Assembly: GCF_014204495.1 (NCBI RefSeq)
Contig: NZ_JACHLN010000002.1
Coordinates: forward strand, 1,054,001-1,118,000
Reading direction: 5' to 3'
Length of the DNA: 64,000 nucleotides
Origin: Sphingomonas kyeonggiensis
Lineage (GTDB): Bacteria; Pseudomonadota; Alphaproteobacteria; Sphingomonadales; Sphingomonadaceae
Made by a program: the position numbers and the translations under genes
In this document: positions 46,581 to 56,178 of the stretch, in pieces
Numbering within the stretch: position 1 is the first letter of the stretch
Layout: every line of letters begins with the position of its first letter
Notes under the pieces: model-generated
Told to the model about the DNA's origin: nothing
The model's input: only the letters and a program-made list of their open reading frames with translations
Databases searched by the model: none

Positions 46581-48182
46581 CTACTCCCCCTTCGGCGCCG
46601 CGAACGGATCGGTCACCGCCGGCTGGGTTGGAATCGGCAGGCGCGGCAGCGGCTTGTCGGCGTTGGCCGCGTCGAGCAGGAACGCTGCCAGGATGATCGC
46701 CGCCTGGCGCATGTCCGCCGCCTTCAGGTGATCGAAGGTGTCGAGCTGGGTGTGATGGACCCGGCTCTCGTAATCGAGCGGATCCTGGATGAACTGGAAC
46801 GCCGGGATGCCGACCGCCTGCATGAACTGGTGATCGGTGCCCTCGGTCTTCTGGATCGCCACCGTCGATGCACCCATCGAAGCGAAGGGCGCGAGCCATT
46901 CGCGGAAGATCGGCACCGCCGCCATGTTATTCTCGGCATAGATGCCGCGGATCTTCCCCGAGCCATTGTCGAGGTTGAAATAGGCGGTCAGCTCCTTGTG
47001 CCCGGCCAACGGCGTGATCGGGAAGCGGGTCGCCCAGCTATAGTAGAACTCGTCGGCACTTGGCACGTGATCCCAGGCCGGACGCTTGGCGAGATGCTGC
47101 TCGATATAGGCAATCGAACCGTAGAGGCTCTGTTCCTCGCCCGCCCAGAGCGCGAAGCGGATCGTGCGCTTCGGCTTGATCCCGCTGGCGGCGATGATCC
47201 GCGCGGCTTCCATCACCACGGCGCTGCCCGCGCCATTATCGGCGGCACCGTCGCCCGCCACCCAGCTGTCGAGATGCGCGCCGGCCATCACATAGCCGGC
47301 CTTGGGATCGCGCCCCTTGATGTCGGCGAGGATGTTGTAGGCCTTGGTGTCGCTGTCATCGAAATGGACATTGCTGTCGATCTCGAGCGTCGGCACCTTG
47401 CCCGTCCAGGCCAGGCGGACGAGGCGGCGATAATCCTCGGCGGCCATCTCGATGCCGGGCACCTTGGGCGTCTCGCCGACATGGTGGAGATAGCCTTCGC
47501 CGTGGATCAGCTTGCCGTCGCTGCGTGAGCGGGTGACATAGGCGACCGCGCCTTCCTCGGCGAGGAACTTGGCGAGCTGGCCTTCGAACTTGGCGCGGGC
47601 GAGCGACTGGTCGAGCTTGCCGGGATCCCAGGTCGGCTCCTCATAGACGTCGAGCTTGGCGAGGTCCTCGTCGCTCAGCCGCTGGAAGGCGGCTTCCTTG
47701 GGCTCGGAGCCGGTGCCCGGTGCCGAAGTCAGCACGATCTTGCCGGCTAGCTTGCCCTTCCACTGCGCGAAGTCGCCCGGGCTGCGCAGCGGCGCGACGA
47801 TCACCGGCGCGGTGACCGGTCCGTTGGTCGCCGGCGTCCAGGCGATCGGAATGGCGGTGAGCTGGACCGGGCGCGGCGCGACCATGCGGACGCTCGACTT
47901 CTCGATCCACCAGCCGCGACCGAAGTCGAAGCCTTCCTTGTGGACGTCGGTGAGGCCCCAGCCGGTGAACTTCTCCTGCGTCCACTTCTCCGCCTCGCGC
48001 ATCGCCGGCGAGTTGGTCATGCGCGGGCCGATCACGTCGGCGAGATATTCGGCGGTGGTCATCACCTCCGAATGGCTGGTGCCCTGATCGACAAGGACAG
48101 CCACGGTCGAGGGATCGATCGACTGGGCGATGGCCGGCGCCGCGATCAGCAGGGCGGCGGTGGCGAGAAGGAAAGTGCGCAT
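46581..48182 (-). CDS. Secreted M28-family aminopeptidase
   Basis: A 533-residue zinc peptidase with a signal peptide (about 19 residues, ending AIAQ). An N-terminal and PA-type insertion precede the catalytic domain. Metal ligands and catalytic residues lie in AGAHLDSW, DNGAGS, LWAGEEQSLYGS, YFNLDNGSGK and ESRVHHTQLDT, in the order expected for a di-zinc M28 enzyme. It probably trims peptides in the periplasm or outside. ATG 48182 starts the signal peptide. Confidence 0.93.
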   Translation of the reverse strand: MRTFLLATAALLIAAPAIAQSIDPSTVAVLVDQGTSHSEVMTTAEYLADVIGPRMTNSPAMREAEKWTQEKFTGWGLTDVHKEGFDFGRGWWIEKSSVRMVAPRPVQLTAIPIAWTPATNGPVTAPVIVAPLRSPGDFAQWKGKLAGKIVLTSAPGTGSEPKEAAFQRLSDEDLAKLDVYEEPTWDPGKLDQSLARAKFEGQLAKFLAEEGAVAYVTRSRSDGKLIHGEGYLHHVGETPKVPGIEMAAEDYRRLVRLAWTGKVPTLEIDSNVHFDDSDTKAYNILADIKGRDPKAGYVMAGAHLDSWVAGDGAADNGAGSAVVMEAARIIAASGIKPKRTIRFALWAGEEQSLYGSIAYIEQHLAKRPAWDHVPSADEFYYSWATRFPITPLAGHKELTAYFNLDNGSGKIRGIYAENNMAAVPIFREWLAPFASMGASTVAIQKTEGTDHQFMQAVGIPAFQFIQDPLDYESRVHHTQLDTFDHLKAADMRQAAIILAAFLLDAANADKPLPRLPIPTQPAVTDPFAAPKGE

Positions 48183-48271
48183 GAGGCTCCGGGGAAGCGA
48201 GGATACGCGACGCTATTGAGCGCACATGCCTGGCGCAAGCCCCGGGCTCAGCCAGTCGATGCACATACTAT

Positions 48272-48355
48272 CTGTTCCCCGGCGGAAGCCGGGGCCCAGG
48301 GTTTCTCTGCTGTTTCGCTTTGTTTCCCTGGGCCCCGGCTTTCGCCGGGGAACAG
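48272..48355. repeat. REP-like palindromic pair, family B copy 3
   Basis: Facing arms CTGTTCCCCGGCGGAAGCC and GGCTTTCGCCGGGGAACAG, 84 bases in all. It lies between the stop of the dehydrogenase gene and the start of the M28 gene. Confidence 0.85.
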
Positions 48356-48364
48356 GGCGGCCGA

Positions 48365-49417
48365 TCAGCCCCGGCCAATCAGCCGCTGGGCGATACGATC
48401 GGCGACTTCGCTCTCGGGATCGCCGGTGCGGGCGCTCTCGTCCCACACTTCGATCAGGCGATCGGGGATCTTGTCCACGCGCGCCTGCACCTCGGCCATG
48501 TTGCCCTGGCCGAGATATTCCAGGCCGACATTGATGATGCCGCCGGCGTTGATGACGTAATCGGGCGCGTAGAGGATGCCGCGATCGTGGAGACGGTGGC
48601 CGTCCTGGCGGGTCGCCAACTGGTTGTTGGCGCCGCCGGCGACGACGGTGGTCTTCAATGCGGCGATCGACTGTTCGGTGAAGATCGCACCCAGCGCATT
48701 AGGGCTGAGGATATCGGTCTCGATGCCGAGGATCTCGGAAGCGTCGACGGCCTCGCCGCCCAGCTCCGCCGCCAGCGCCTTGGCGCGCTCGGCATTGACG
48801 TCGGCCAGCACCAGCCTGGCGCCGTCCTTGGCGAGCAGGCGGGCAACGCCACCACCGACCGAGCCGACACCCTGGATCGCGACGCGCACACCGGCCATCG
48901 AATCGGCACCGAGGCCGCGCTTCGCCGCCGCCTTGACGCCCAGATAAACGCCACGCGCCGTTACCGGGCCGGGATCGCCGCCAGCGCCGCCTTCGGCGAC
49001 AGGCAGGCCCGAGACATGGCGGGTCTGGGTCGCGACGACCTTCATCCGCTCCTCGGACATGCCGACATCCTCGGCGGTCACATATTTGCCGCCCAGCGAT
49101 TCGACCGCGCGGCCGAATGCCTGGAGCTGCTCGGTGGTGACGGTGGCGCCCGGCTGGCTGGCCAGGATCACGCCCTTGCCGCCGCCGAGCGGCAGGTTGG
49201 CCATCGCGTTCTTGTAGCTCATGCCGCGCGACAGGCGCAGCGCGTCGGTGATCGCGGCGCGGTGATCGGCATAATGCCAGAAGCGCACGCCGCCGGCCGC
49301 CGGGCCGAGCTTGGACGAATGGACTGCGATGATGGCGCTCAGGCCCGATTCGCGGTCGCTGAACAGATGGACGCCTTCATGGTCGTCGAAATCAGGGAAA
49401 CCCCAGTCGGTGATCAC
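48365..49417 (-). CDS. Leu/Phe/Val dehydrogenase family protein
   Basis: A 350-residue NAD-dependent amino acid dehydrogenase. The substrate and catalytic lysines lie in GMSYKNAMANLPLGGGKGV, and the Rossmann motif is VAIQGVGSVGGGVARLLA. Motif AGGANNQLA is typical of leucine/phenylalanine dehydrogenases. It interconverts a branched or aromatic amino acid with its keto acid. The exact substrate cannot be read. The GTG start at 49417 gives the usual length. Confidence 0.92.
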   Translation of the reverse strand: MITDWGFPDFDDHEGVHLFSDRESGLSAIIAVHSSKLGPAAGGVRFWHYADHRAAITDALRLSRGMSYKNAMANLPLGGGKGVILASQPGATVTTEQLQAFGRAVESLGGKYVTAEDVGMSEERMKVVATQTRHVSGLPVAEGGAGGDPGPVTARGVYLGVKAAAKRGLGADSMAGVRVAIQGVGSVGGGVARLLAKDGARLVLADVNAERAKALAAELGGEAVDASEILGIETDILSPNALGAIFTEQSIAALKTTVVAGGANNQLATRQDGHRLHDRGILYAPDYVINAGGIINVGLEYLGQGNMAEVQARVDKIPDRLIEVWDESARTGDPESEVADRIAQRLIGRG

Positions 49418-49481
49418 GCGCTACATTCCTGCGGAGAGTGCCACACGTCTGTGGGCCGCGTGCGGTCACAAGGGGAAGAAA

Positions 49482-49558
49482 TGGGGCGGATGACGGGACT
49501 TGAACCCGCGACCCTCGGTACCACAAACCGATGCTCTAACCAACTGAGCTACAACCGC
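49482..49558 (-). tRNA. tRNA-His (anticodon GTG)
   Basis: A cloverleaf with encoded CCA; the anticodon loop TTGTGGT gives GTG. An extra G for position -1 is encoded at 49559, as expected for tRNA-His. The acceptor pairs are standard except at 5-68, where T faces T. Confidence 0.9.
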
Positions 49559-49625
49559 CGTGAAGAAGGCGCGCTTAGCGGGGGTCGATGCGAAGGGCAA
49601 GATAATTACGCCAGAAATATTGGCG

Positions 49626-50726
49626 CTATCCGCGGGAAATTCGCACAGCCTCCTCCGGCGTGGTGATACCCTCTCGCGCAAGCGCCCGTGCAGCCGATCC
49701 GAGATTGGGTGCGCGCAGGAAAGCATGGCGCGCCAGGATCGCTTCGTCGCCGCCGTCGTTGATCAGCCGGCGAATCGCGCCATCGGCAACGATTGCCTCG
49801 AACACGCCAGTCTGGCCGACAAAGCCCATGCCTTCGCAACTCTCGCAGCCGACCGGGGCGAAGACGATCGCACCCGAATCAAAGCCGAGCAGCGCGGAGA
49901 CTGAACCCTGCGCCTGCACCGGACGGCGGCAATCGGGACAGAGCCGCCGCACCAGCCGCTGGGCAAGCACCGCGGCGACGTTGGACGCCAGGCGGAATGG
50001 CTCGACCCGCCAGTCGCGCATCCGCCGGATCGCCGAAACCGCGTCCGGCGCGTCGATCGTGGCCAGGACGAGATGCCCGCGCTCGGCCGCCTCGGCAGCG
50101 GCGGCCGCAGCCTCCCGCCCCTCCAGGCCATCCAGCGCGATGATGTCGGGATCCTGCTCGATCGCGGCGTGGATCGCAGCGGCACCGGTGCAGTCCTCGA
50201 TACGAGTAGCCCCTTCCACCGGAAGCGTGCCGATCGTCGCGATGTGTCGAGGCGAGCCGGAGAAATGCCTGAGCAGCGTCGCAAGGGTCGTGCTGCGGCC
50301 CGATCCCGCGGCCCCCGCGACCAGCACCAGCCCGCCCCGCCGCAACGCAGGAAGCAACGCGTCGACCAGCACGCGGCTCATGCCGATCGCCTCAAGGGAG
50401 CGCTCACGCCGTTCGCCACCGTCGAGGCGCAGGACGATGCGCTCGCCCTCCCCCTGTTCCAGCACCGACGCGCCGTCCATCGCGCGGAAGTCGCGAGCAA
50501 GCGAAGGGTCGGCATGATAATGGCGCGCTTCGGTGAGCTGGCCGGCGATGCGCATGCGCACCACGATGGCCGTCGCACCGATTTCGAGATGGATGTGCGA
50601 GGCGCGGCGCCGGCGCGCCTCGGCAATCAGCGCCTCGCCCGCCGAATCGGGATGGGAACCTGAAAAGAGCAACGGCTGCTGCGACGTTTCGGCAACCGGC
50701 GCCAGCGCCTCGGCTTCCATGTCCAT
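49626..50726 (-). CDS. Orphan GspE/PilT-like ATPase with altered Walker A
   Basis: A 366-residue relative of type II secretion/type IV pilus ATPases. The N-terminal domain has ASHIHLE in place of the usual ASDIHIE. Walker A reads GAAGSGRST (residues ~138-146), so the invariant Lys is Arg144. A Walker B-like segment is DIIALDGLEGREAA, followed by GHLVLATIDAPDA. A C-terminal Zn-binding CPDC...CESC pair is kept. The N1 domain that docks on GspL is missing. No pilus or secretion genes lie nearby. It may be a non-hydrolysing regulator or an ATPase with unusual chemistry. Confidence 0.85.
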   Translation of the reverse strand: MDMEAEALAPVAETSQQPLLFSGSHPDSAGEALIAEARRRRASHIHLEIGATAIVVRMRIAGQLTEARHYHADPSLARDFRAMDGASVLEQGEGERIVLRLDGGERRERSLEAIGMSRVLVDALLPALRRGGLVLVAGAAGSGRSTTLATLLRHFSGSPRHIATIGTLPVEGATRIEDCTGAAAIHAAIEQDPDIIALDGLEGREAAAAAAEAAERGHLVLATIDAPDAVSAIRRMRDWRVEPFRLASNVAAVLAQRLVRRLCPDCRRPVQAQGSVSALLGFDSGAIVFAPVGCESCEGMGFVGQTGVFEAIVADGAIRRLINDGGDEAILARHAFLRAPNLGSAARALAREGITTPEEAVRISRG

Positions 50727-50844
50727 CGGGTTCCTCGTTGCGGTGTGTCATCCGCTAGGCAGATCATGTGACATCCCGCTTGCGGTTTTGTGACGATTTC
50801 GGGTCACTCTGGCGCCACGCCATGGCTTTTGGCAGAACGCCGCC

Positions 50845-51516
50845 ATGCAAAGTGCCGCTTCCCCTCTTCCTGTTCTCGGCTCCGGCTTCCCTCCCGAACC
50901 GATCGTCGACCAGATCCTGCGCTGGCCGGGCGTGCAGCGCGTGCCGCACCCCAAGATCCAGATGTTCATCGCCAAGAACTTCCTGGAGCCGGAGCTCTGC
51001 GAGCAGCTGATGGCGAAGATCGATGCGGAGCGCCGCCCTTCGACCATCGCCGACGCCAATGACGATTATGCGTTCCGCACCAGCGAAACCTGCGATTTCA
51101 ATGGCGAAGATCCGGTCGTGGCGGAACTGAAGCGACGGATGACGCTCTTGACCGGGCTCGACCCGACGCATGGCGAACCGATGCAGGGCCAGCGCTATGA
51201 GATCGGCCAGGAGTTCAAGGCGCATACCGACTATTTCGAGCCGCAGGGCCGCGACTATCAGAAATATTGCGGCATCGCCGGGCAGCGCACCTGGACGGTG
51301 ATGCTCTATCTCAACGAAGTCGAGGCCGGCGGCGCAACCCGCTTCAAGGCCGTCGACAAGATCATCCAGCCCGAAGTGGGCAAGGTGGTCGCCTGGAACA
51401 ACCTCCGCCCCGACGGCACGACCAACCCGTCGACCATCCACCACGCGATGAAAGTGCGCGCGGGACTGAAGTACGTGGTCACGCAGTGGTACCGGGAATA
51501 CCCCTGGGGCTGGTGA
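50845..51516 (+). CDS. 2OG-Fe(II) oxygenase, prolyl-4-hydroxylase-like
   Basis: A 223-residue dioxygenase. The iron ligands are His127 and Asp129 in KAHTDYFEP and a distal His near 199-200 in STIHHAMKV. A conserved Lys at ~209 (GLKYVVTQWY) binds 2-oxoglutarate. It probably hydroxylates a proline in a protein or peptide. It ends facing the TonB receptor gene, with a shared terminator between them. ATG 50845 is the first start giving the full domain. Confidence 0.92.
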   Translation: MQSAASPLPVLGSGFPPEPIVDQILRWPGVQRVPHPKIQMFIAKNFLEPELCEQLMAKIDAERRPSTIADANDDYAFRTSETCDFNGEDPVVAELKRRMTLLTGLDPTHGEPMQGQRYEIGQEFKAHTDYFEPQGRDYQKYCGIAGQRTWTVMLYLNEVEAGGATRFKAVDKIIQPEVGKVVAWNNLRPDGTTNPSTIHHAMKVRAGLKYVVTQWYREYPWGW

Positions 51517-51537
51517 CCCCTCTGCCCTGGTGACATG

Positions 51538-51576
51538 AAAAAGGGAGCGGCACCGCCAGGCGGGCCGCTCCCTTTT
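51538..51576. terminator. Bidirectional terminator between convergent genes
   Basis: The stem AAAAGGGAGCGGC/GCCGCTCCCTTTT works on both strands, having A-runs on one side and T-runs on the other. It serves the oxygenase gene (plus) and the TonB receptor gene (minus). Confidence 0.9.
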
Positions 51577-51595
51577 CAGTTGCGCATGCTCGCGA

Positions 51596-54286
51596 TCAGA
51601 AGGTGGTCGAGAGCGAGAAGGTGAACGTCGGACCCACCGAGTAGTTGTTGTAGATCACGGTGTTCTTGCCCAGCGTCTGGGTTTCCTTTTGCTTCCGGTT
51701 CGTGATGTTGCGGGCTTCCAGCTTCAGATCGAGCTGGCGGCCGGCAATCTTCACGCCCTGGCGCATCACGAAGTCCAGGTTCAGGCCCGGATATTCGTAG
51801 ATGTCCGGCTGGCCGCTATTGGCCAGGCCGCGGCTGGTGACGCGCTTGCTGGCATAGGAAAGAATGAAGGTCTGCTGCGAGAGCGAGGCCTTGTCTTCCA
51901 TGCCGAACTGGAAGTTGACCAGATGGTCCGACTGTCCGGTAAGCGGCGAACCGTCCTGGAAATAGTCGGTCGCCAGCGTCGACGACGCCGCGAACATCCG
52001 GGTCTGGTCGCCTGCCTTCACCTTCAGCTCCGACTGGGTGTAGGTGTAGTTGGCGATCGCGATCAGGTAGCGCTCGGCGAAGAAGTTCGAGCCCGACCAG
52101 TCGGCCAGCGCGAACTTCTTCACGGCTTCGACCTCGGCACCGTACAGGTCGGCGCGCGGTGCGTTGGCGAAGCTGGTGACGAAATCGCTGCCGGTGATGA
52201 AGGTCTCGATCGGATTCTTGATCCGCTTGTAGAAACCCGCGACCGTCAGGCGCTGCTCCGGTGCGAAATACCATTCGTAGCGCGCTTCGGAGTTCACCAG
52301 CGTGCTGTCCTGGAGCAACGGGTTGCCGCGATACTGGCGGTTGCTGTCCGGGTCGAAATAGAACTGGTAGATCAGCTCGCGGAACTGCGGGCGGGCGATC
52401 GTCTTCGACGAGCTGAGGCGCACCTGCATGTCCGGGCGGAACTGCCATGTCAGCGTGGCGGCCGGCAGCCAATAGTCGTTGTCGAGGTTGGTCGCCGCAG
52501 TGCTGCCGGTGGGCGTGTTGAACACCTGGACCGGAACCACCGTTTCCTTCGCCGTCTCATAGCGGACACCGAAGTCGAGCGAGAGCTCGGGCGAGACCTG
52601 CCAGTTCACCTTGCCGTAGCCGGCATGGTTCTTCAGCTCGGCGCGGAAGGCGGGAGCGCCTTCGTTCGTGTCGATCAGCGCGATGTTGTAATAGTCGATG
52701 ATCGCCGAACCGAGCAGCAGGTCCGGGCGCAGCATGCCGACCGCGGTCGGGAAGCTGCTCGGCGCCGTGAACTGGAAGTCACGCCGCGAGCTGGTACGCT
52801 CGGTCTTGAGATAAGCATAGCCGGCGGTCAGCGCGAGATCGGTGACCGGCTTGAACGTGAGGTCGGCACCGGCCGAGTAGAGATTCTCGTTCAGGTCCGA
52901 ATAGCTGATATGCGCGTCGCCGTTGTTGCCGTTGTTGAGGCGATTGACGAAGTACGCGCCATACAGGTCCGAGGCCACGTTGGTGCGGACATATTCCAGC
53001 GTCAGCTCGTTCGGGGCCTTGCGCTTCGAATTGGCATAGCTGCCGCGAAGATCGAGGCTCCACTCGGGGCTGAACTTGAACTCGCCGACCAGCTGTGTGT
53101 TGATCAGCTGGCGTTCGTACCAGGCGGTGTCCTGCTGCATGACGTCGGTGACGGCATTGTTGTTGGTCTTGCCGAGGCCGAGACGCGCACGCTTCAGCGT
53201 GTCGTGGATGTAGAGGTTGGTCCAGCGGATCTTGTTGTCGCCATATTCGAGGCCGAGGCCGAGCAGCCCGTTGGCGACGATCCGGTTGTCGGTCGAGACA
53301 CGGCGGAAATCGTTCTCGAGCGACGAGAGATCGCTGTTGAGCGAGGTCTGCTGGATCGCGTCGCGCGTCGTCCACTTGTTGCTGTAGCCACCGGTGGCGA
53401 CCACGCCGAGCGTCATGTCGTCGCCGATCGGGAAGGACGTGCCGCCCGAGAGCGTCGCCGACCAGTTCGGGCCGATGCGCGACTGGCGCTGGACCAGCGC
53501 GTTGTTGGCGTTGATGAGCTGGCCCGCGATCGCCTGGGTATCGACATTGCCCGAGCTGATCTTCTCGCCGCTGGCGAAGAAGGCCGCGAGCGCCGGGGGC
53601 AGATCGCGCGAGCCGTCGTCATAGCCGGTCCAGTCATGGCCGCCGCCGGCATAGACATAGCCGACATGGCCCGTGGTCACGAGGTTCGCGCCCACGCCGC
53701 CGCTGACGGTGAGGAAGCTTTCCTTCGGCACCGAGTTGGTCGTCAGGTTGATGACGCCGCCGCCGAACTCGCCGGGGAAGTTGGTCGAATAGCTCTTCTG
53801 CACCAGCGAGGACGAGACCACGTTGGTCGGGAAGATGTCGAGCGGCACGACGCGCTTGAGCGGCTCGGGGCTGGGCAGCGGCGAACCGTTGAGCAGCGCG
53901 AGCGAATAGCGGTCGCCAAGGCCGCGGACATAGACATAGCCGTTGCCGACCACGCTCAGGCCGGTGACGCGGCTCAGGGCGCCGGCGATATCGCCTTCGC
54001 CGGTGCGGGCGATATCGGCGCTCGACAGCACCGAGACCACCTGCGGGGTGTCACGCGCGACGTTGACGCGGCGGCCGGTCACGACGATGGCGTCGCCGCC
54101 CGGAACCGAGACGTCCGGAGCCTGCTCTTCCTGCGGTGCAGCCTGGTCCTGGGGCACGGCTGCAGCGTCGGACGGAGTGCCGGTGGTGTCCGGCGTCGAA
54201 GGCGCTGTCTGCGCATAGACAAGGGAAGGCGCAACAAGCGCAGAAGTGAAAAGGAACAGGCTGGCAAGCCGGAGCGGCTTCGTCAT
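51596..54286 (-). CDS. TonB-dependent receptor (partner of the adjacent lipoprotein)
   Basis: An 896-residue outer-membrane receptor. It has a signal peptide (about 26 residues, ending VYAQ) and a long Pro/Gln/Ala-rich stretch before the plug (GDAIVVTGRRVNVARDTPQVV). The plug carries VYVRGLGDRYSLALLNG and the barrel ends in the aromatic FSLSTTF. The motif style (RGLGDRYS, PGEFGGGVINLTT) matches a sphingomonad/caulobacter group often paired with a lipoprotein. ATG 54286 begins the signal; four upstream residues in the longer frame are not needed. Substrate unknown. Confidence 0.93.
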   Translation of the reverse strand: MTKPLRLASLFLFTSALVAPSLVYAQTAPSTPDTTGTPSDAAAVPQDQAAPQEEQAPDVSVPGGDAIVVTGRRVNVARDTPQVVSVLSSADIARTGEGDIAGALSRVTGLSVVGNGYVYVRGLGDRYSLALLNGSPLPSPEPLKRVVPLDIFPTNVVSSSLVQKSYSTNFPGEFGGGVINLTTNSVPKESFLTVSGGVGANLVTTGHVGYVYAGGGHDWTGYDDGSRDLPPALAAFFASGEKISSGNVDTQAIAGQLINANNALVQRQSRIGPNWSATLSGGTSFPIGDDMTLGVVATGGYSNKWTTRDAIQQTSLNSDLSSLENDFRRVSTDNRIVANGLLGLGLEYGDNKIRWTNLYIHDTLKRARLGLGKTNNNAVTDVMQQDTAWYERQLINTQLVGEFKFSPEWSLDLRGSYANSKRKAPNELTLEYVRTNVASDLYGAYFVNRLNNGNNGDAHISYSDLNENLYSAGADLTFKPVTDLALTAGYAYLKTERTSSRRDFQFTAPSSFPTAVGMLRPDLLLGSAIIDYYNIALIDTNEGAPAFRAELKNHAGYGKVNWQVSPELSLDFGVRYETAKETVVPVQVFNTPTGSTAATNLDNDYWLPAATLTWQFRPDMQVRLSSSKTIARPQFRELIYQFYFDPDSNRQYRGNPLLQDSTLVNSEARYEWYFAPEQRLTVAGFYKRIKNPIETFITGSDFVTSFANAPRADLYGAEVEAVKKFALADWSGSNFFAERYLIAIANYTYTQSELKVKAGDQTRMFAASSTLATDYFQDGSPLTGQSDHLVNFQFGMEDKASLSQQTFILSYASKRVTSRGLANSGQPDIYEYPGLNLDFVMRQGVKIAGRQLDLKLEARNITNRKQKETQTLGKNTVIYNNYSVGPTFTFSLSTTF

Positions 54287-54311
54287 GGTAACCCCCAATC
54301 AAATCCTGAAA

Positions 54312-54345
54312 GGGCGGGGCGTCGCCGGTTGGCTACGCCCCGCCC
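54312..54345 (-). terminator. Hairpin between lipoprotein and TonB receptor genes (attenuator-like)
   Basis: GGGCGGGGCGT and ACGCCCCGCCC form an 11-bp stem. On the minus strand it is followed only by a short TTTCAG, so it probably trims or stabilises the transcript rather than stops it fully. Confidence 0.5.
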
Positions 54346-54366
54346 CAGTCTCAGGTCAGGCTAGCC

Positions 54367-56034
54367 TCAGTTCGTCGGCAGCGAGGTGCAGCGACGGTTG
54401 GCGTTCGTCGCATCGTCGAACGCGGCGTAGCCGGAGTTGCAGGTCCACTGCTTGTACCAGTTGTCGTTCGCGTCCTTGACCGCGCCGACATAGGTCGTCG
54501 TCTCGAAGAAGCCGGTGGCATCCACCGTCTTCGGATCGATCGCAGTGAGCGCGGTCTCGTTCGCACCGTTGATGAACAGGCTGGTCAGCGACGGCGTGAA
54601 CGCGTCGTTGTTGCCGTTCGCGCCCGTGCCGAAGAACGCCGCGACCTGGGTCGCAGTGAAGCCGGTTTCGCCGGTACCGATGTACTTGGTGGTGTTGCAC
54701 TGCATCGCGACCGCACGCGCAACCAGGCTCGCCGAGTTGGCGCCGCCCGACTTGTTCATGCGAAGGCACTCGTTCGCCGGGCTGATGACCAGGCCGTTGA
54801 CGAGGGTCAGGTCGGCGTTGCCGCGCAGCAGGATCGAAGCCTGGTCATTGGCTTCGTTGTTCGCGCTGGTCTGGCTCTGGATCGCCGTGAAGTTGGCGAC
54901 GCGGGTCACCTGACGCGGGGTGTCGCCTTCGTTGTTGTTGCTGTCGACTTCCATCAGGGCGTCGCCCTGGCCAGGACGCTGCAGCAGCAGGACGTACTGG
55001 AAGAAGCCCTGCAGGCCGGTGTCGATGTCGAGGCTGTCGTCATCGGCGCCGGTGGCGATGTAGTGCTTGAACTTGACGGTGCCGCCGAAGAACTCCGCGC
55101 CGTCGTCCGAGCTGTTGTGGCTCTGGACCGAGTCGAGCGTGGTGCCGCTGCCGGTGCCCTCGGTGGTCAGGCCCTGGAGCTCGACGTTCGCGCCGAGCAC
55201 ATAACCCGAGTAGCGGATCTGCGTGTACTTGATGCTGCCGGCGTTATAGGTGTCGTCGCTTCCGCCGAAGGTAGCCGGACCGGTGCCCGAGGCGCCTTCC
55301 GTCTCACGCTCGCAGGTGCCGGCGCCGGTGCTGCCGGTGTTGCAGTCGGTGATCTTGGCGCGGCCCATCAGCACCACACCGCCCCACTGGCCGATCGAGG
55401 TGTCGTCGGCGAGGCCGAGCAGGTTGTCGCGGCTGGTGAAGATGATCGGCGCGGTCGCGGTGCCGTTGGCGGCGATCTTGTTGCCGCGGTTGACGGCGAG
55501 CCACGAAGTGCCGGTGCCGCCGAACAGGATCACGCCCGGCGCGATCGTCAGCGTCACGTTGGTGTCGGCGGTCAGCTGACCCGAGCCGTTCAGCGTGAAG
55601 CCGTTCGCAGCGGTGCAGCCCACGGTGGTGCTGGCGCGCGGCGCAGCGGTGGTCGGCGCGGTGAAGCCGCCGTCGCAGCCGACGTTCACGCGGTCCTTGA
55701 GCTGATAAACGAGGCCGGCGATCTTCGGCAGCGTGACGCTGGCCGACAGGATCGACGGCAGCGTGCAGACGCGCCACTCGCCGGTCGGGCCCTTGATGGT
55801 GCCGTCGTTGGTCAGGCCCTTCGGGTCACCGATGGTCGGGCAGCCGGTGGCCGGGCTCACGAGCGCCGTGGTCGGCGTCGGGGTCGGGGTCGGCGTCGGC
55901 GCCGGCGGGTTGTTGATGATGACGTTGCCGCCGGTGCCCGGCGAGGCGATGTCGTTCGCGCCGTCGCACGCCGCAAGGGCGGTGCATGCAGCGGCAGTCA
56001 TCATGATAAGGCTGACGCGTTTGAAGCTGGCCAT
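54367..56034 (-). CDS. Lipoprotein with predicted beta-helix, paired with TonB receptor
   Basis: A 555-residue protein with a lipoprotein signal ending LAAC (Cys22). A PTPTPTPTPTT linker and a repetitive, beta-strand-rich body (GVVLMGRAKITDC; SVQSHNSSDDGAEFFGGTVK; VLLLQRPGQGDALMEVD) suggest a right-handed beta-helix. Several Cys pairs occur. ATG 56034 has a GGAGAT ribosome site; the upstream part of a longer frame is not a signal. It is encoded 80 bases upstream of the receptor and may bind the receptor's ligand at the cell surface. Named function unknown. Confidence 0.82.
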   Translation of the reverse strand: MASFKRVSLIMMTAAACTALAACDGANDIASPGTGGNVIINNPPAPTPTPTPTPTTALVSPATGCPTIGDPKGLTNDGTIKGPTGEWRVCTLPSILSASVTLPKIAGLVYQLKDRVNVGCDGGFTAPTTAAPRASTTVGCTAANGFTLNGSGQLTADTNVTLTIAPGVILFGGTGTSWLAVNRGNKIAANGTATAPIIFTSRDNLLGLADDTSIGQWGGVVLMGRAKITDCNTGSTGAGTCERETEGASGTGPATFGGSDDTYNAGSIKYTQIRYSGYVLGANVELQGLTTEGTGSGTTLDSVQSHNSSDDGAEFFGGTVKFKHYIATGADDDSLDIDTGLQGFFQYVLLLQRPGQGDALMEVDSNNNEGDTPRQVTRVANFTAIQSQTSANNEANDQASILLRGNADLTLVNGLVISPANECLRMNKSGGANSASLVARAVAMQCNTTKYIGTGETGFTATQVAAFFGTGANGNNDAFTPSLTSLFINGANETALTAIDPKTVDATGFFETTTYVGAVKDANDNWYKQWTCNSGYAAFDDATNANRRCTSLPTN

Positions 56035-56178
56035 AGGATCTCCGTTCCGGCGGACGCCGGGTTGCATCGAATTACGGTGCGGGATCGACTCGGCTGTCCC
56101 CCGTCGGCCGCAAGGGGGGCGCTAGGCGGGGTCTGTTACGCGTTGGCGCGACTTCGAAGAAGGTTTCGAGACACTTGC

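Noticed and set aside
49466..49726. 86-codon minus-strand frame ending VAQLVRASVCGTEGRGFKS
   Set aside because: This is the well-known false translation of a tRNA gene (tRNA-His at 49482-49558).
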